A stretch of DNA of 54,104 nucleotides from an uncultured Eubacteriales bacterium (GTDB lineage: Bacteria > Bacillota > Clostridia > Oscillospirales > CAG-272): NCBI GenBank assembly GCA_934526185.1, contig CAKTAA010000006.1, forward strand, positions 1 through 54,104, read 5' to 3'. The stretch's first letter is position 1; the number at the start of each line of letters is the position of its first letter. Both the position numbers and the translations under genes were made by a program. Below the pieces are notes generated by a model. The model made no database searches. It was given only the letters and a program-made list of their open reading frames with translations, and was not told the origin of the DNA. This document shows, one piece after another, positions 31,751 through 40,513 of the stretch.

Positions 31751-32050
31751 CTGGACGAAAAACTGTATATCCCGATGGGAGTAAAACCCGAAGCCGAGTT
31801 TATTCGAGGCTTCGGCAAAAAGCAACTGCTTCAGGCGGCAGTCGGATCGCTGTTCGGCGGCGTGCTTGCCTGTATTCTGTGGTTCATCACGCGGAATGTG
31901 ACCGCCGTGATGATTACGGCGCTGACCGTGATTGCCATGAGGACCAAAGACCAAAGCAATCTGTCGGTGGTGGATCAGATTCAGAACATGATCCGCTTTG
32001 GGAAAGCCAAAAGGTCTACCCGTACCGATACGGCAAAGAATGGAGCGTAA
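31751..32050 (+). CDS. PrgI-family conjugation protein (relic)
   Basis: A small membrane protein of the conjugation machinery of Tn1549-type elements, encoded before the VirB4-like ATPase in complete elements. It has YIPMGVKPEAEFIRGFGKKQ followed by two membrane segments (LFGGVLACILWFI and AVMITALTVIAM). Family members begin with the residues encoded from 31751, where the codon is CTG after GGTGATATAA; the first ATG in frame is 31775 and would remove conserved residues. It may be a CTG start or a mutated TTG. The VirB4 and other transfer genes are absent, so it cannot act. Confidence 0.6.
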   Translation: MDEKLYIPMGVKPEAEFIRGFGKKQLLQAAVGSLFGGVLACILWFITRNVTAVMITALTVIAMRTKDQSNLSVVDQIQNMIRFGKAKRSTRTDTAKNGA

Positions 32051-32055
32051 TGTAA

Positions 32056-32556
32056 TTGTACGCAACGATACCGGTTTACTATCCTTCGCTTGAAGAAGCG
32101 GAACGGAACGATGAAAAGGAAATGTGGCTTGAAAGCTATCAAATCAATATGGACTGCAAGCGCGCTATTGAGGACAGGGCTTCCACCGCCATAACTGCAC
32201 GCGAGCTTGACAGTCTGAGCGAGGACTTGATTCAAAACTACGGCACGGAGCGCGCAATGTATGTGCTGTCGTGCACAATTCAATTTCGTGACTGGAATGA
32301 ACGGTTTTCCGAGATCGTAAAGAACCGCGCCGGGGCGTTTGAGTTCCCCGACGCGGCCAAAGCGGACATTACCGAGGAAAAGAATACGGAGGACAGAACG
32401 CAGGGGTATCTCGCCGAGATTGGCCTCTGCGTTCTTGATGTGATGTGCCGAAGGCTTATGCAGGAAGAAAACGGCTGCTTCGGGGATATCTCAGAGGTAG
32501 CCTATGCGATTGACGATTCCGAGATTGCCGATGAAGTCTTGGAACGGGAAATGTGA
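32056..32556 (+). CDS. DUF3849-type conjugative-element protein (relic)
   Basis: A 166-residue protein resembling DUF3849 segments of Tn1549-type elements: SLEEAERNDEKEMWLESYQI, then ERAMYVLSCTIQFRDWNERF. The start is TTG 32056, six bases after the PrgI stop. The function is unknown; the domain is usually found in larger cargo proteins. The ORF is open but belongs to a dismantled element, so expression is doubtful. Confidence 0.55.
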   Translation: MYATIPVYYPSLEEAERNDEKEMWLESYQINMDCKRAIEDRASTAITARELDSLSEDLIQNYGTERAMYVLSCTIQFRDWNERFSEIVKNRAGAFEFPDAAKADITEEKNTEDRTQGYLAEIGLCVLDVMCRRLMQEENGCFGDISEVAYAIDDSEIADEVLEREM

Positions 32557-32565
32557 GGGCTGCCT

Positions 32566-33626
32566 ATGGAAAATGCTATGACCTTCCCGGACTTTTTTCC
32601 GGTATCGGCGGCTTTCGTTACAGCTTGGAGCGATGCGGCATGAAATGTATCGGCTACTGCGAGATTGATAAGTACGCCGACCGCAGCTACCGCGCCATGT
32701 TTGACGTGAAAGAGGAATGTTATGCAAACGACATCACCCAAATTAACCCCGCCAACCTGCCGAGAGCGAACATCCGGACTGCCAGATTCCCGTGTCAGGA
32801 CATTTCAGTCAGCGGGGCTATGCGAGGCGTTGTTGAAGGAGCAAAAAGTAGTCTCTTTTTGAAATTATTAGACTGCTCAAAGGCAAAAATCCCGAAGATC
32901 AACCCGAATGGCTTATCCTTGAAAATGTTAAGAATCTGCTCTCAATTAAGTGAGGATGGGATTTTGCGCTCGTTCTCGATTCGCTGGCCGAAATCGGCTA
33001 CAATATCGAGTACGGACTTCTCAATTCAAAATTCCACGGCGTTCCGCAAAACATAGAGCGGGTATATATTGTCGCTTATCGACATTTTAGAACCGAACCC
33101 AGACGAAAAGTATTTCCTGTCGAGTGTAGCGACGGCAAGGATCCTATCCAGCTAATCAGCGGAAAACAGGGACAGCGCGTGTACGGTCCGCACGGTATCG
33201 GCTGCACCGTCACCTCGGCCAGCGGCGGTTTCGGCGGCAAAGCCGGACTGTATGTACTTTGTAGATTTATGCAAGGGTAAGCCAAAGCTGACCGACACGG
33301 CGCGTTGTATCAAGGCGCGGCACGACAGCGGAATCACAAACCGTAGCACGGATAATTCCGGCGTATTCTACGGCTGCCGCGCCGTACTGACGCCCGACCG
33401 TGAGAACAAGCGGCAGAACGGGCAACGCATGAAAAACTGCGGCGAACCCGCTTTCTGTCTCAACACACAAGACAAGCACGGCGTATATCTTTGTGCCTGC
33501 GATATTTGCGATAAGGCGCTGAAAATCCGTGAAGCGACCAAAGCCGGATACAAGGACGTGTATTGCGGCGACTGCGTAAACTTCACCTTCCCCGACGCAA
33601 AACACAGCGCGGTCGTGTGGGCGTGA
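32566..33626 (+). pseudogene. C5-cytosine DNA methyltransferase, several frameshifts
   Basis: Motifs of a Dcm-type methylase occur in order in different frames: LFSGIGGFRYSLERCG (SAM site), FPCQDISVSGAMRG (catalytic Pro-Cys, about 32790), ENVKNLLS near 32930, YGLLNSKFHGVPQNIERVYI near 33010-33070, and KPKLTDTARCIKARHDSGIT near 33270. At least four frame changes are needed, the first between the ATG at 32566 (MENAM) and motif I. Orphan methylases of this kind sit in Tn1549-type elements between prgI and virB4. It is not functional. Confidence 0.8.
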
Positions 33627-33744
33627 GCGAAGCGAACACACCGGATACCGCCTGCAATCAGGGCGCGGTACGCAGGCTGCGGACGTATTCGCCGCCTGAC
33701 GCCGAGAGTAGCATGGAGACTGCAATATATTTTGGGGGTATTTT

Positions 33745-34000
33745 ATGAAAAACGTATTCTCATTAAAAGGAAATATATGTGGGAAGCGAATACGATTAGG
33801 ACGTGCTATGCACACCTCCCCTTACGCAAAAAGAACTTGCCGTCAAAATTCAGTTAATAGGCTTAGATATAACTCCTATCATCCTGTCACGAATTGAACA
33901 AAACAAACGCCATGTTTGTGATGCAGAACTTAAGGCAATCGCGCTGGCATTAAATGTCTCCGTAGATTGGTTAATCTGCGGTACGGAGGAACATTTCTGA
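33745..34000 (+). pseudogene. XRE-type regulator with one frameshift
   Basis: Frame one begins at ATG 33745 (MKNVFSLKGNICGKRIRLGR, after GGGGT) and reaches about 33815. Frame two then carries LTQKELAVKIQLIGLDITP and LSRIEQNKRHVCDAELKAIA, the helix-turn-helix of the family, and ends ALNVSVDWLICG. A one-base change near 33815 accounts for it. The repaired protein would be about 85 residues, a Cro/CI-type regulator of a mobile element. It is the last island feature before the chromosomal genes resume. Confidence 0.75.
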
Positions 34001-34036
34001 TACTTTTGTTTCTGTATTCACTTTATACAATGACTT

Positions 34037-34987
34037 TCAAGAAACCACATGGCGCGGCTCTCCGCTCAGATATCCGCGCAGATTCTCCGTCACGATATCA
34101 ACCAGACGGCGGCGCGTTTCCTTCGGCGCCCATGCGACGTGCGGTGTAATGATCAGATTTTTTGCACCGAAAAGCACACAGTCACCGCGCATCGGCTCGT
34201 AATCCAGCACATCAACGCCAGCGCCGGACAGCTTGCCGCTTTCCAATGCGTCGCGGAGCGCCGCCTCACAAACAATCGGTCCCCGTGCTGTATTGATAAA
34301 AAATGCGCCGTCCCGGCATTTTGCAAAGGCTTCTGCATTGAACATTCCCTTTGACTGCTCGTTGAGCGGACAATGAACACTGACGACATCGGAGGAGACA
34401 AGCAGAGTATCCAGATCGGTGAAGGTCACGGAGACATCCTGTTTCGGCGTGCGGGTATACACCAAAACGCGCATACCGAATGCCAGCGCAACTGCTGCGA
34501 CCGCCCGACCTATGCTTCCGTATCCGATAAGGCCCATCGTCTTGCCGGCCAGCTCCTCTGTAGGGTAGACAAAAGGTGAAAAGGTTTTGCTGCGGATCCA
34601 GTTTCCCTCCGCTACAAACGAATGATAGGCGGCCGTGCGGCTGCAGTGCTCCAGCAGAAGCGCAAACGTATGCTGTGCGACAGCATTGGTGGAATATTCT
34701 CCAGCATTGCAGACCGTGATGCCGTGTTCTTTGGCGAACGCCAAATCGATATTATTATATCCGGTGGCAAACAGGCCGATATAGGACAGGTTCTTCGCTT
34801 GCGCAAGGATATCTCCGTCCATCGGCGTCTTGTTGCACAGAACAATATCCGCCTCCGCTATCCGCTCAGCCGCTTCTTCCCGTGCTGTCAGCGGATAGAT
34901 TTCAAGCGCGCCGAATTCTTCAAACACCCGCAGATCGATGTCGCCGTCCGTTACGGTCTGCGCATCCGTTATCACGATTTTTTTCAT
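34037..34987 (-). CDS. D-2-hydroxyacid dehydrogenase (glycerate dehydrogenase-like)
   Basis: An NAD-dependent dehydrogenase of 316 residues that interconverts a 2-oxoacid and a D-2-hydroxyacid. The nucleotide site is MGLIGYGSIGRAVAAVA; the catalytic Arg is in INTARGPIVCEAAL, the Glu in VLDYEPM, and the His in LIITPHVAWAP. Closest by motif to hydroxypyruvate/glycerate reductases. The start is ATG 34987 with GGGGGAG upstream; the longer frame to 35056 is unsupported. It lies 78 bases behind the citramalate synthase gene on the same strand, so it may act on a related branched hydroxyacid, which is a guess. Confidence 0.9.
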   Translation of the reverse strand: MKKIVITDAQTVTDGDIDLRVFEEFGALEIYPLTAREEAAERIAEADIVLCNKTPMDGDILAQAKNLSYIGLFATGYNNIDLAFAKEHGITVCNAGEYSTNAVAQHTFALLLEHCSRTAAYHSFVAEGNWIRSKTFSPFVYPTEELAGKTMGLIGYGSIGRAVAAVALAFGMRVLVYTRTPKQDVSVTFTDLDTLLVSSDVVSVHCPLNEQSKGMFNAEAFAKCRDGAFFINTARGPIVCEAALRDALESGKLSGAGVDVLDYEPMRGDCVLFGAKNLIITPHVAWAPKETRRRLVDIVTENLRGYLSGEPRHVVS

Positions 34988-35065
34988 ATAACTCCCCCTG
35001 TCTTTGCACAGCAAAGACTTTCTTTCCTCAAATTTTCCGCCGAAACGGTAAAACACCCTTGTCCC

Positions 35066-36664
35066 TCACGATTCACAGGTCTGAGAACTACCGAGAATGT
35101 ATTCAAACGAATCGGAAAGTGCCTGAAAGCTGGCATCGATGACGTCAAAGGACGCCCCTACGGTTGTCCAGCTCGTTCGACCGTCGGTCGATTCGATCAG
35201 TACGCGAACCTTGGCCGCCGTCGTGCTGTTGGATTCGATTACCCGTACCTTGAAATCTGTCAGATGCATGTTCCTCAGCTTCGGATAAAAGACGCACAGC
35301 GCCCTGCGCATGGCGATATCCAGTGCGTTGACCGGACCGTTGCCGAGGGCCGCCGTAATTTCTGTTTTTCCGTCCACTTCGATCTGAATGGTCGCGCAGG
35401 CATTACAGCCTCCGCTCTGTACCGGAAAATCGTCTACCGTTTTATAAAGAAGCACGCGAAAATGCGGCTGTTCCTTTTTCAAAATCCGACGCACCAGCAG
35501 CTCAAAGCTCGCGTCCGCCCCCTCATACAGGAAGCCCTCATGCTCCATCTCCTTCACTTTCCTCATAATTTCGGCAATTTCCGGCGAACTTTTGCTGAGC
35601 GTGCTGTCAAAACGGCGAACCTTGGAGAGAATATTTGTTCGTCCGGAAACCTCGCTCATAAGAAAGCGGCGCTGATTGCCGACAAGCTCCGGCTTCACGT
35701 GTTCAAAGGTGGAGGCGTCCTTTTCCACACCGTCGATATGCATGCCGCCCTTGTGAGCGAACGCACTTTTGCCGACATAAGGCTTGTTGCTGCGGATACG
35801 GACGTTTGAAATTTCCGCAACCGAAGCGGAAACCGAAACCAATTCGGAAAGGCAGCCGTCACAGGATATTCCGCATTTCAGTTGCAGATTGGGAATCAGT
35901 ATGCTGAGATCCGTATTGCCGCAACGCTCACCGTACCCTACCATCGTCCCCTGTACCTGATCGGCTCCTGCACAGACAGCCGCCATAGAGGATGCCACTG
36001 CACAACCGATATCGTCGTGTGCGTGAATAGCCAAACGGATGTCAGGGAATGCTTTTCTTACAGCGGAAAACACATCGCGGATTTCATCAGGCAGCGTTCC
36101 GCCGTTCGTGTCGCACAGAGCAATGCAGTCAGCCCCACCGGATGCAGCCGCGCGCAGAACCTCCATTGCATAATCCGGGTTGTTTCGGTAACCGTCAAAG
36201 GCATGCTCGGCATCAAAGATTACTTCTCGTCCCTGTCCCTTCAAAAACCGCACGCTGCCTTTCACAATCTCAAGATTTTCAGCCTGGGATACACCGAGCA
36301 CATGGTGCACATGAAAGTCCCACGCTTTACCGAACACGGATACAACCGGCGTCTGTGCCTGCAGCAGACACCGCAGTCCCTCGTCCTTCTCAGCGCTCAC
36401 GTTCGGTCTGTTCGTACTCCCAAATGCGCACAGCTTGGCATTTTTCAGGGAAACGGCGCGAACCTTTTCAAAAAAATCCTGCTCTTTTGGGTTCGACGAC
36501 GGATTTCCCGCCTCGATATAGGATACGCCGAAATCGTCCAGGAGCCTGACGATATTCAGCTTATCCTGAACGGAAAAGGAAATTCCCTCGCCCTGCGCAC
36601 CATCACGAAGCGTCGAATCCAAAATTTCTACCCGTCTGCTGCTTTTGCTGTAATCCTTCGGCAT
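35066..36664 (-). CDS. cimA: citramalate synthase
   Basis: It condenses pyruvate and acetyl-CoA to (R)-citramalate, the threonine-independent route to isoleucine. The 532 residues fit the CimA branch of the isopropylmalate synthase family. The TIM barrel has DSTLRDGAQGEG near the N-terminus, HAHDDIGCAVASS (metal His), GYGERCGNTDLS and KGGMHIDGV. The C-terminal LeuA-type regulatory domain covers about 395-520. Start ATG 36664 has AAAGGA seven bases upstream. Promoter at 36714-36742. No T-box or leader peptide is evident in the ~45-base leader. Confidence 0.92.
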   Translation of the reverse strand: MPKDYSKSSRRVEILDSTLRDGAQGEGISFSVQDKLNIVRLLDDFGVSYIEAGNPSSNPKEQDFFEKVRAVSLKNAKLCAFGSTNRPNVSAEKDEGLRCLLQAQTPVVSVFGKAWDFHVHHVLGVSQAENLEIVKGSVRFLKGQGREVIFDAEHAFDGYRNNPDYAMEVLRAAASGGADCIALCDTNGGTLPDEIRDVFSAVRKAFPDIRLAIHAHDDIGCAVASSMAAVCAGADQVQGTMVGYGERCGNTDLSILIPNLQLKCGISCDGCLSELVSVSASVAEISNVRIRSNKPYVGKSAFAHKGGMHIDGVEKDASTFEHVKPELVGNQRRFLMSEVSGRTNILSKVRRFDSTLSKSSPEIAEIMRKVKEMEHEGFLYEGADASFELLVRRILKKEQPHFRVLLYKTVDDFPVQSGGCNACATIQIEVDGKTEITAALGNGPVNALDIAMRRALCVFYPKLRNMHLTDFKVRVIESNSTTAAKVRVLIESTDGRTSWTTVGASFDVIDASFQALSDSFEYILGSSQTCES

Positions 36665-36713
36665 GCGCAAATCCTTTCTGGTCCGGTGAGAACCTGACTG
36701 TACTTTTCAAATT

Positions 36714-36742
36714 ATTATAGCAAATCATACGCAAAAGATCAA
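36714..36742 (-). promoter_or_regulatory. promoter of cimA
   Basis: On the minus strand TTGATC (36742-36737), 17 bases, TATAAT (36719-36714), about 50 bases before the cimA start. Confidence 0.72.
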
Positions 36743-36792
36743 GGCACAGACAATTTTTCGGATAATTTTTCCGCATTTTTTGTTCCAACCTC

Positions 36793-36821
36793 TTGACAAG
36801 CCTTCCTTTTTGTGATAAAAT
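36793..36821 (+). promoter_or_regulatory. promoter of tRNA-Lys
   Basis: TTGACA (36793-36798), 17 bases, TAAAAT (36816-36821), 24 bases before the tRNA. Confidence 0.85.
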
Positions 36822-36845
36822 ATCAAAGCTTTCATGAAAAAGTTT

Positions 36846-36921
36846 GCCCCTGTAGCTCAGATGGTAGAGCACTTGACTTTTAATCAAGGTGTCCGGAGTT
36901 CGACTCTCCGCAGGAGCACCA
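36846..36921 (+). tRNA. tRNA-Lys (anticodon TTT)
   Basis: A complete 76-base cloverleaf with encoded CCA. D stem GCTC/GAGC, anticodon stem CTTGA/TCAAG with loop CTTTTAA (anticodon TTT), T arm CGGAG-TTCGACT-CTCCG. The acceptor stem GCCCCTG/CAGGAGC has a C-A mismatch at 3:70; the other six pairs are canonical. A promoter lies upstream and a terminator directly follows, so it is a single-gene unit. Confidence 0.93.
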
Positions 36922-36923
36922 TA

Positions 36924-36958
36924 AAGCATCGCAGTTTTTATAATTGCGATGCTTTTTT
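36924..36958 (+). terminator. terminator of tRNA-Lys
   Basis: AAGCATCGCA (36924-36933) and TGCGATGCTT (36945-36954) form a perfect 10-bp stem followed by TTTTTT. Confidence 0.9.
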
Positions 36959-37029
36959 ATTAGAATCATCAGAATAGGCTTGGTATGAAGCCGCTTCGAA
37001 AACCATTACGCCGAAAAAGCGGATAAAAA

Positions 37030-37308
37030 TCACTCGCTCTCCGCCGTCATACCGACCTGGGAAGAAAGCTCGGAAACTATGCATGATAAAAATATACAGT
37101 TTCCGATGATTTGATTGCAATTTTCTATTTCTTCCTCTCTTGTGCAATGTAATAACCCTCTTCGCCTGACGTAAGGGATGATTGCAGCAACACTTGATTG
37201 CACTACCGTACGTCCGGTGCTTTCCGCACTTATCAGCAAAGGCTTTTCGGAAAATGCCCATTGCTGTTCTGTATTCTTTTGGGGGCCAAAAGCTTTTACA
37301 ATATCCAT
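37030..37308 (-). CDS. hypothetical protein
   Basis: I do not recognise this 92-residue product. ATG 37308 follows AGAGGAGG at good spacing, which is the main support. The sequence starts MDIVKAFGPQKNTEQQWAFS and has a middle stretch VVQSSVAAIIPYVRRRG; there is no clear signal peptide or domain. It faces the HIT-family gene head to head, 59 bases apart, so the two share an intergenic promoter region. It could be a real small protein or a remnant. Confidence 0.45.
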   Translation of the reverse strand: MDIVKAFGPQKNTEQQWAFSEKPLLISAESTGRTVVQSSVAAIIPYVRRRGLLHCTREEEIENCNQIIGNCIFLSCIVSELSSQVGMTAESE

Positions 37309-37367
37309 AGCTACCTCCTCTATAATTATATTATATGTATCCGCAACCACAGAAAGGATCTTATGCT

Positions 37368-37828
37368 ATGACATGCAAAATTTGTGAAAGCTTGAACTAT
37401 ATTAAAGATAATCCCTATTTTATCACAGAACTCGAAACAGGATATGTACTTTTAGGCTGGTATCAAAAGTTTAGAGGATATACTGTGTTCACCTGCAAGC
37501 AGCACGGTCCTGAATTGTACCATTTAGAATCTGAATTTCGGGCAAAGCATCTTATGGAGATGTCTATTGTGGCAGAAGCCGTGTGTGATCTGTTCCAGCC
37601 TGATAAACTTAATTATGAACTGCTCGGAAATGGTTGTCCTCACATTCACTGGCATTTCACTGGCATTTATATCCGCGGGTAAAAGGCGATACCCCCATTG
37701 TGAGCTCCGTTTATCAACTGCCGAATAGCGAATTGTTTGACGAAGCCACGCGTCCCTGTGAAAAACTCAGAAAAGATAGGATAGCCAGCATCAAAACCGA
37801 AATTGAGAGATTGCTTGCTAAAAAATGA
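37368..37828 (+). pseudogene. HIT-family hydrolase, broken by an 11-bp duplication
   Basis: A histidine-triad protein of about 150 residues if repaired. The N-terminus has a CKICE-type motif and the body LETGYVLLGWYQKFRGYTVF. Within the active-site triad (GNGCPHIHWH) the block CACTGGCATTT occurs twice in tandem at about 37648-37669. Removing one copy restores HIHWHLYPRVKGDTPIVSSV and a frame that continues to 37828. As it stands translation stops at 37682. HIT proteins hydrolyse nucleotide phosphoramidates or adenylates. Everything outside the duplication looks conserved, so the lesion is recent or an assembly artefact. Confidence 0.82.
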
Positions 37829-37884
37829 TGTCCAAATTATAGGCAGGACAAAGCTTACCTGCTGCACGAAAGGCGGCCATAACG

Positions 37885-38349
37885 ATGAAGCTAAGACAAT
37901 ATCTGCCGGGCGACTGCCAAGTGCTGGCGGAGCTTTTTTTTCATACTGTACATACGATCAACGCAAAGGATTATACCGAATCTCAGCTTGGCGTCTGGGC
38001 CTCGGGCAAAACAGACATATCAGCCTGGAACAAGTCTTTTCTGGAACACAAGACGATCATAGCCGAAACAGACGGTATCATCACTGGCTTTGGCGACATG
38101 GCTCGTGACGGCTTTCTTGACAGACTTTATGTCCACAAGGATTTTCAGAACAAAGGAATTGCTTCCGCTATACTCAGGGAGCTTGAACGGCACGCCATGT
38201 CAAATGGTGTCATCCGCTTTACTACGCATGCCTCGATTACTGCCAGACTGTTTTTTGAAAAACGCGGTTATCAGGTTGTACGGGAAAATGAAATTGTTCG
38301 CTGCGGTATTAAGCTTATGAATTATATCATGTCAAAACTTATTATTTAA
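37885..38349 (+). CDS. GNAT-family N-acetyltransferase
   Basis: A 154-residue acetyl-CoA-dependent acetyltransferase. The fold markers are LDRLYVHKDFQNKGIASAIL, which includes the acetyl-CoA pyrophosphate loop (Q-N-K-G-I-A), and THASITARLFFEKRGYQVV near the C-terminus. It resembles the YafP/RimI-like subgroup; the substrate is unknown. The gene follows the HIT gene by 56 bases in the same direction. A very strong terminator lies 38 bases behind it. Confidence 0.88.
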   Translation: MKLRQYLPGDCQVLAELFFHTVHTINAKDYTESQLGVWASGKTDISAWNKSFLEHKTIIAETDGIITGFGDMARDGFLDRLYVHKDFQNKGIASAILRELERHAMSNGVIRFTTHASITARLFFEKRGYQVVRENEIVRCGIKLMNYIMSKLII

Positions 38350-38387
38350 CAATATCTATTCGGCAGCCACTATAAAGGAACGGAAAA

Positions 38388-38424
38388 GCCGCGCAGACAT
38401 TTTATGCAAAAATGTCTGCGCGGC
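38388..38424 (+). terminator. strong terminator
   Basis: GCCGCGCAGACATTTT (38388-38403) pairs perfectly over 16 bp with AAAATGTCTGCGCGGC (38409-38424); a T-rich tract follows. Confidence 0.88.
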
Positions 38425-38599
38425 ATTCTATTGTATTTTTATACATGTTACGTCGATTTTATAAGTAACACTCCGCATATTTCCGCTTTTTATTATTATA
38501 GAAAATAAATATTTATAATATTATATTTATAATTAATTAATCTTATAACCAAAACAACTATATTTTTTCAGATTTTTAAAAATTATTTTCAATTTTATA

Positions 38600-38628
38600 T
38601 TGCAATTGTATTTCTTTTATGTTAATAT
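38600..38628 (+). promoter_or_regulatory. probable promoter of the CHAP gene
   Basis: TTGCAA (38600-38605), 17 bases, TAATAT (38623-38628) in a very AT-rich stretch. The region 38425-38599 shows nothing else. Confidence 0.55.
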
Positions 38629-38663
38629 ATAAATACCAAAAATAAGAAACGGAGGGAATACTT

Positions 38664-40235
38664 ATGAATCGCATGGCAATCAAAGCAACCTACGCAGTCA
38701 AATCAGTCTATCCACGTTTTCCGCAAAAGACAGTGGCATTCGTTCTTTCTTTGGTTCTGATGATCATTCTTATTCCTATTCCCAGAGCGGAAGCACTTAC
38801 TCCTTCGTACACGCCTTCTTCTCAATATCGGACAAGCAGTTACCATTCCGCACTCACAGCGTACTCCCTAACCGGCAATAATCGAACGGATCTCATAGAG
38901 GTAGCAAAAACGCAAATTGGATATCACGAGGGAAATAGTACAAACGACCTTGGCGGCGGCAACACATCCGGCTCCGGCAACTACACCGAATACGGATACT
39001 GGTACGGTCTTCAGGATCAATGGTGTGCCATGTTCGTTTCGTGGTGTCTGAGGCAATCGGGTGTCACGTCAGATGTCGTACCATCTCACGCAAGCTGTAC
39101 CAATTGGGTAAGCTGGTTCCAAACAAACGCTACATATAATACAAGAAGCAGCGGTTATGTTCCGTCTCCCGGCGATATCATTTTCTTCAAAAGCGATGCA
39201 GTAACCAGAGCTTCCGATCATGTAGGCATCGTCAATTATGTCTCAGGAAGTACCGTTTATACAATTGAGGGCAACAGCTCGAATCAGGTACGCACACGCT
39301 CCTATTCACTTTCCGATACCTATATTGTCGGTTACGGCATTCCTGCATACACCTCGGATTCAGTAACGCTGCCGGGTGTCTACCGTATTACTGCTTCCGC
39401 CCTGAACGTAAGAAGCGGCCCCTCCACCTCCTACGGTATTGTTGACACACTCTCACAAAACGAAACGGTAGTGGTCTGCGAGCTCAACGGCAATTGGGGT
39501 AAAATTTATATAAACGGAACCGATGCCGGCTGGATATCCATGAGCTATGCTGCATTTGTTTCCGCAGTATCTCCCAGCATCCCCGGCGTTTATAAAATTA
39601 CCGCTTCTTCGCTGAATGTAAGAAGCGGTCCCTTCACCTCCTACAGCATTGTCACTACGCTCTCTCAAAACGCCACGGTGGTAGTCCATGCTGTGGATAA
39701 CAACTGGGGGAAAATTTTCATAAACGGGACGGAGGGATGGATTTCCCTGAGCTATGCCTCTCTCGAATCTTCCGCCCTTTACAGTATCGTCTATGATGCC
39801 AACGGCGGTACTGGCGCCCCGGCCGCACAGACGAAACTTCACGGTGCAGACCTTGCGCTTTCCGCCGTTCTCCCCGTCAAACCCGGTTATACCTTTGCGG
39901 GTTGGGGATTGTCGCCAGATACAATGACCTGTGCATACGGTCCGGGCGGTACCTATACCAATAATGCATCTGTTACCTTATATGCCGTATGGATTGATCA
40001 AATTACCTACGCAGTCACTTACGACGCAAATGGCGGCACCGGCGCTCCGGCGCCCCAAAGCAAGATACACAACGAAAACCTAACGCTTTCCAGCGTACAG
40101 CCTACGAGATCAGGGTATACTTTTGCCGGATGGGGACTGACTCCCGATGCAACGACCTGTGCATACGGTCCCGGATACACTTATACCGCAAATGCTCCCA
40201 TTACACTGTATGCTGTCTGGATCAATCCCGTCTAA
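38664..40235 (+). CDS. secreted CHAP amidase/endopeptidase with SH3 and InlB-type repeats
   Basis: A 523-residue exported cell-wall protein. Signal peptide about 1-44 (helix TVAFVLSLVLMIILIPI, cleavage near RAEA-L). CHAP domain about 74-225 with Cys121 (QWCAMFVSWC) and His186 (SDHVGIVNYV), the catalytic pair of NlpC/P60-like peptidoglycan hydrolases. Two SH3b repeats follow (about 238-297 and 308-365; ALNVRSGPSTSYGIV and SLNVRSGPFTSYSIV), then two Flg_new/InlB B-repeats (about 373-443 and 449-520; VYDANGGTGAPA, GYTFAGWGL). It has no LPXTG or S-layer anchor, so it is likely released or held by its repeats. GGAGGG precedes ATG 38664. Confidence 0.9.
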   Translation: MNRMAIKATYAVKSVYPRFPQKTVAFVLSLVLMIILIPIPRAEALTPSYTPSSQYRTSSYHSALTAYSLTGNNRTDLIEVAKTQIGYHEGNSTNDLGGGNTSGSGNYTEYGYWYGLQDQWCAMFVSWCLRQSGVTSDVVPSHASCTNWVSWFQTNATYNTRSSGYVPSPGDIIFFKSDAVTRASDHVGIVNYVSGSTVYTIEGNSSNQVRTRSYSLSDTYIVGYGIPAYTSDSVTLPGVYRITASALNVRSGPSTSYGIVDTLSQNETVVVCELNGNWGKIYINGTDAGWISMSYAAFVSAVSPSIPGVYKITASSLNVRSGPFTSYSIVTTLSQNATVVVHAVDNNWGKIFINGTEGWISLSYASLESSALYSIVYDANGGTGAPAAQTKLHGADLALSAVLPVKPGYTFAGWGLSPDTMTCAYGPGGTYTNNASVTLYAVWIDQITYAVTYDANGGTGAPAPQSKIHNENLTLSSVQPTRSGYTFAGWGLTPDATTCAYGPGYTYTANAPITLYAVWINPV

Positions 40236-40270
40236 TACATCATGTTTAAAGGACAAGCACACAACAACAA

Positions 40271-40308
40271 GGCAAACGGGAGCTCTCATACGTGAGCTCC
40301 CGTTTGCC
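40271..40308. terminator. long hairpin after the CHAP gene
   Basis: GGCAAACGGGAGCTC (40271-40285) pairs perfectly over 15 bp with GAGCTCCCGTTTGCC (40294-40308). No T-run follows on the plus strand, so it may stabilise the 3' end rather than terminate strictly. Confidence 0.6.
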
Positions 40309-40416
40309 ATCAAAGGATAAACTTCTAAAACAAAGTTTCGTGGGATTTTTTACAATAATGAATTCAGTCAGGATCTATCTAATTCTGCCGCCTCCGTGTA
40401 CATTGCCTTGCGACAG

Positions 40417-40470
40417 AAAGCCGACCGATGATGTCGCATAACATCGCCGGTCGGCTTTTGCTCTTTTATG
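40417..40470. terminator. hairpin between the CHAP gene and rpoC
   Basis: AAAGCCGACCG (40417-40427) pairs with CGGTCGGCTTT (40448-40458), with GATGT/ACATC inside. TTTTGCTCTTTT follows on the plus strand; on the minus strand it lies 56 bases past the rpoC stop, so it may end both transcripts. Confidence 0.7.
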
Positions 40471-40513
40471 GGCCGCCGTAATTCATCCTATGCGGAATTG
40501 GCTTAACCTCAAT

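Larger units (their letters stand above)
22324..34010. mobile_element. composite accessory island
   Basis: The stretch from the group II intron to the XRE pseudogene is all plus strand, with mobile-element parts at both ends (intron; PrgI, DUF3849, methylase, XRE) and an iron-linked gene cluster between. Flanking genes (dtxR; hydroxyacid dehydrogenase) look like core chromosome. No integrase or flanking repeat was found, so the boundaries are approximate and the island cannot move on its own. Confidence 0.55.
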
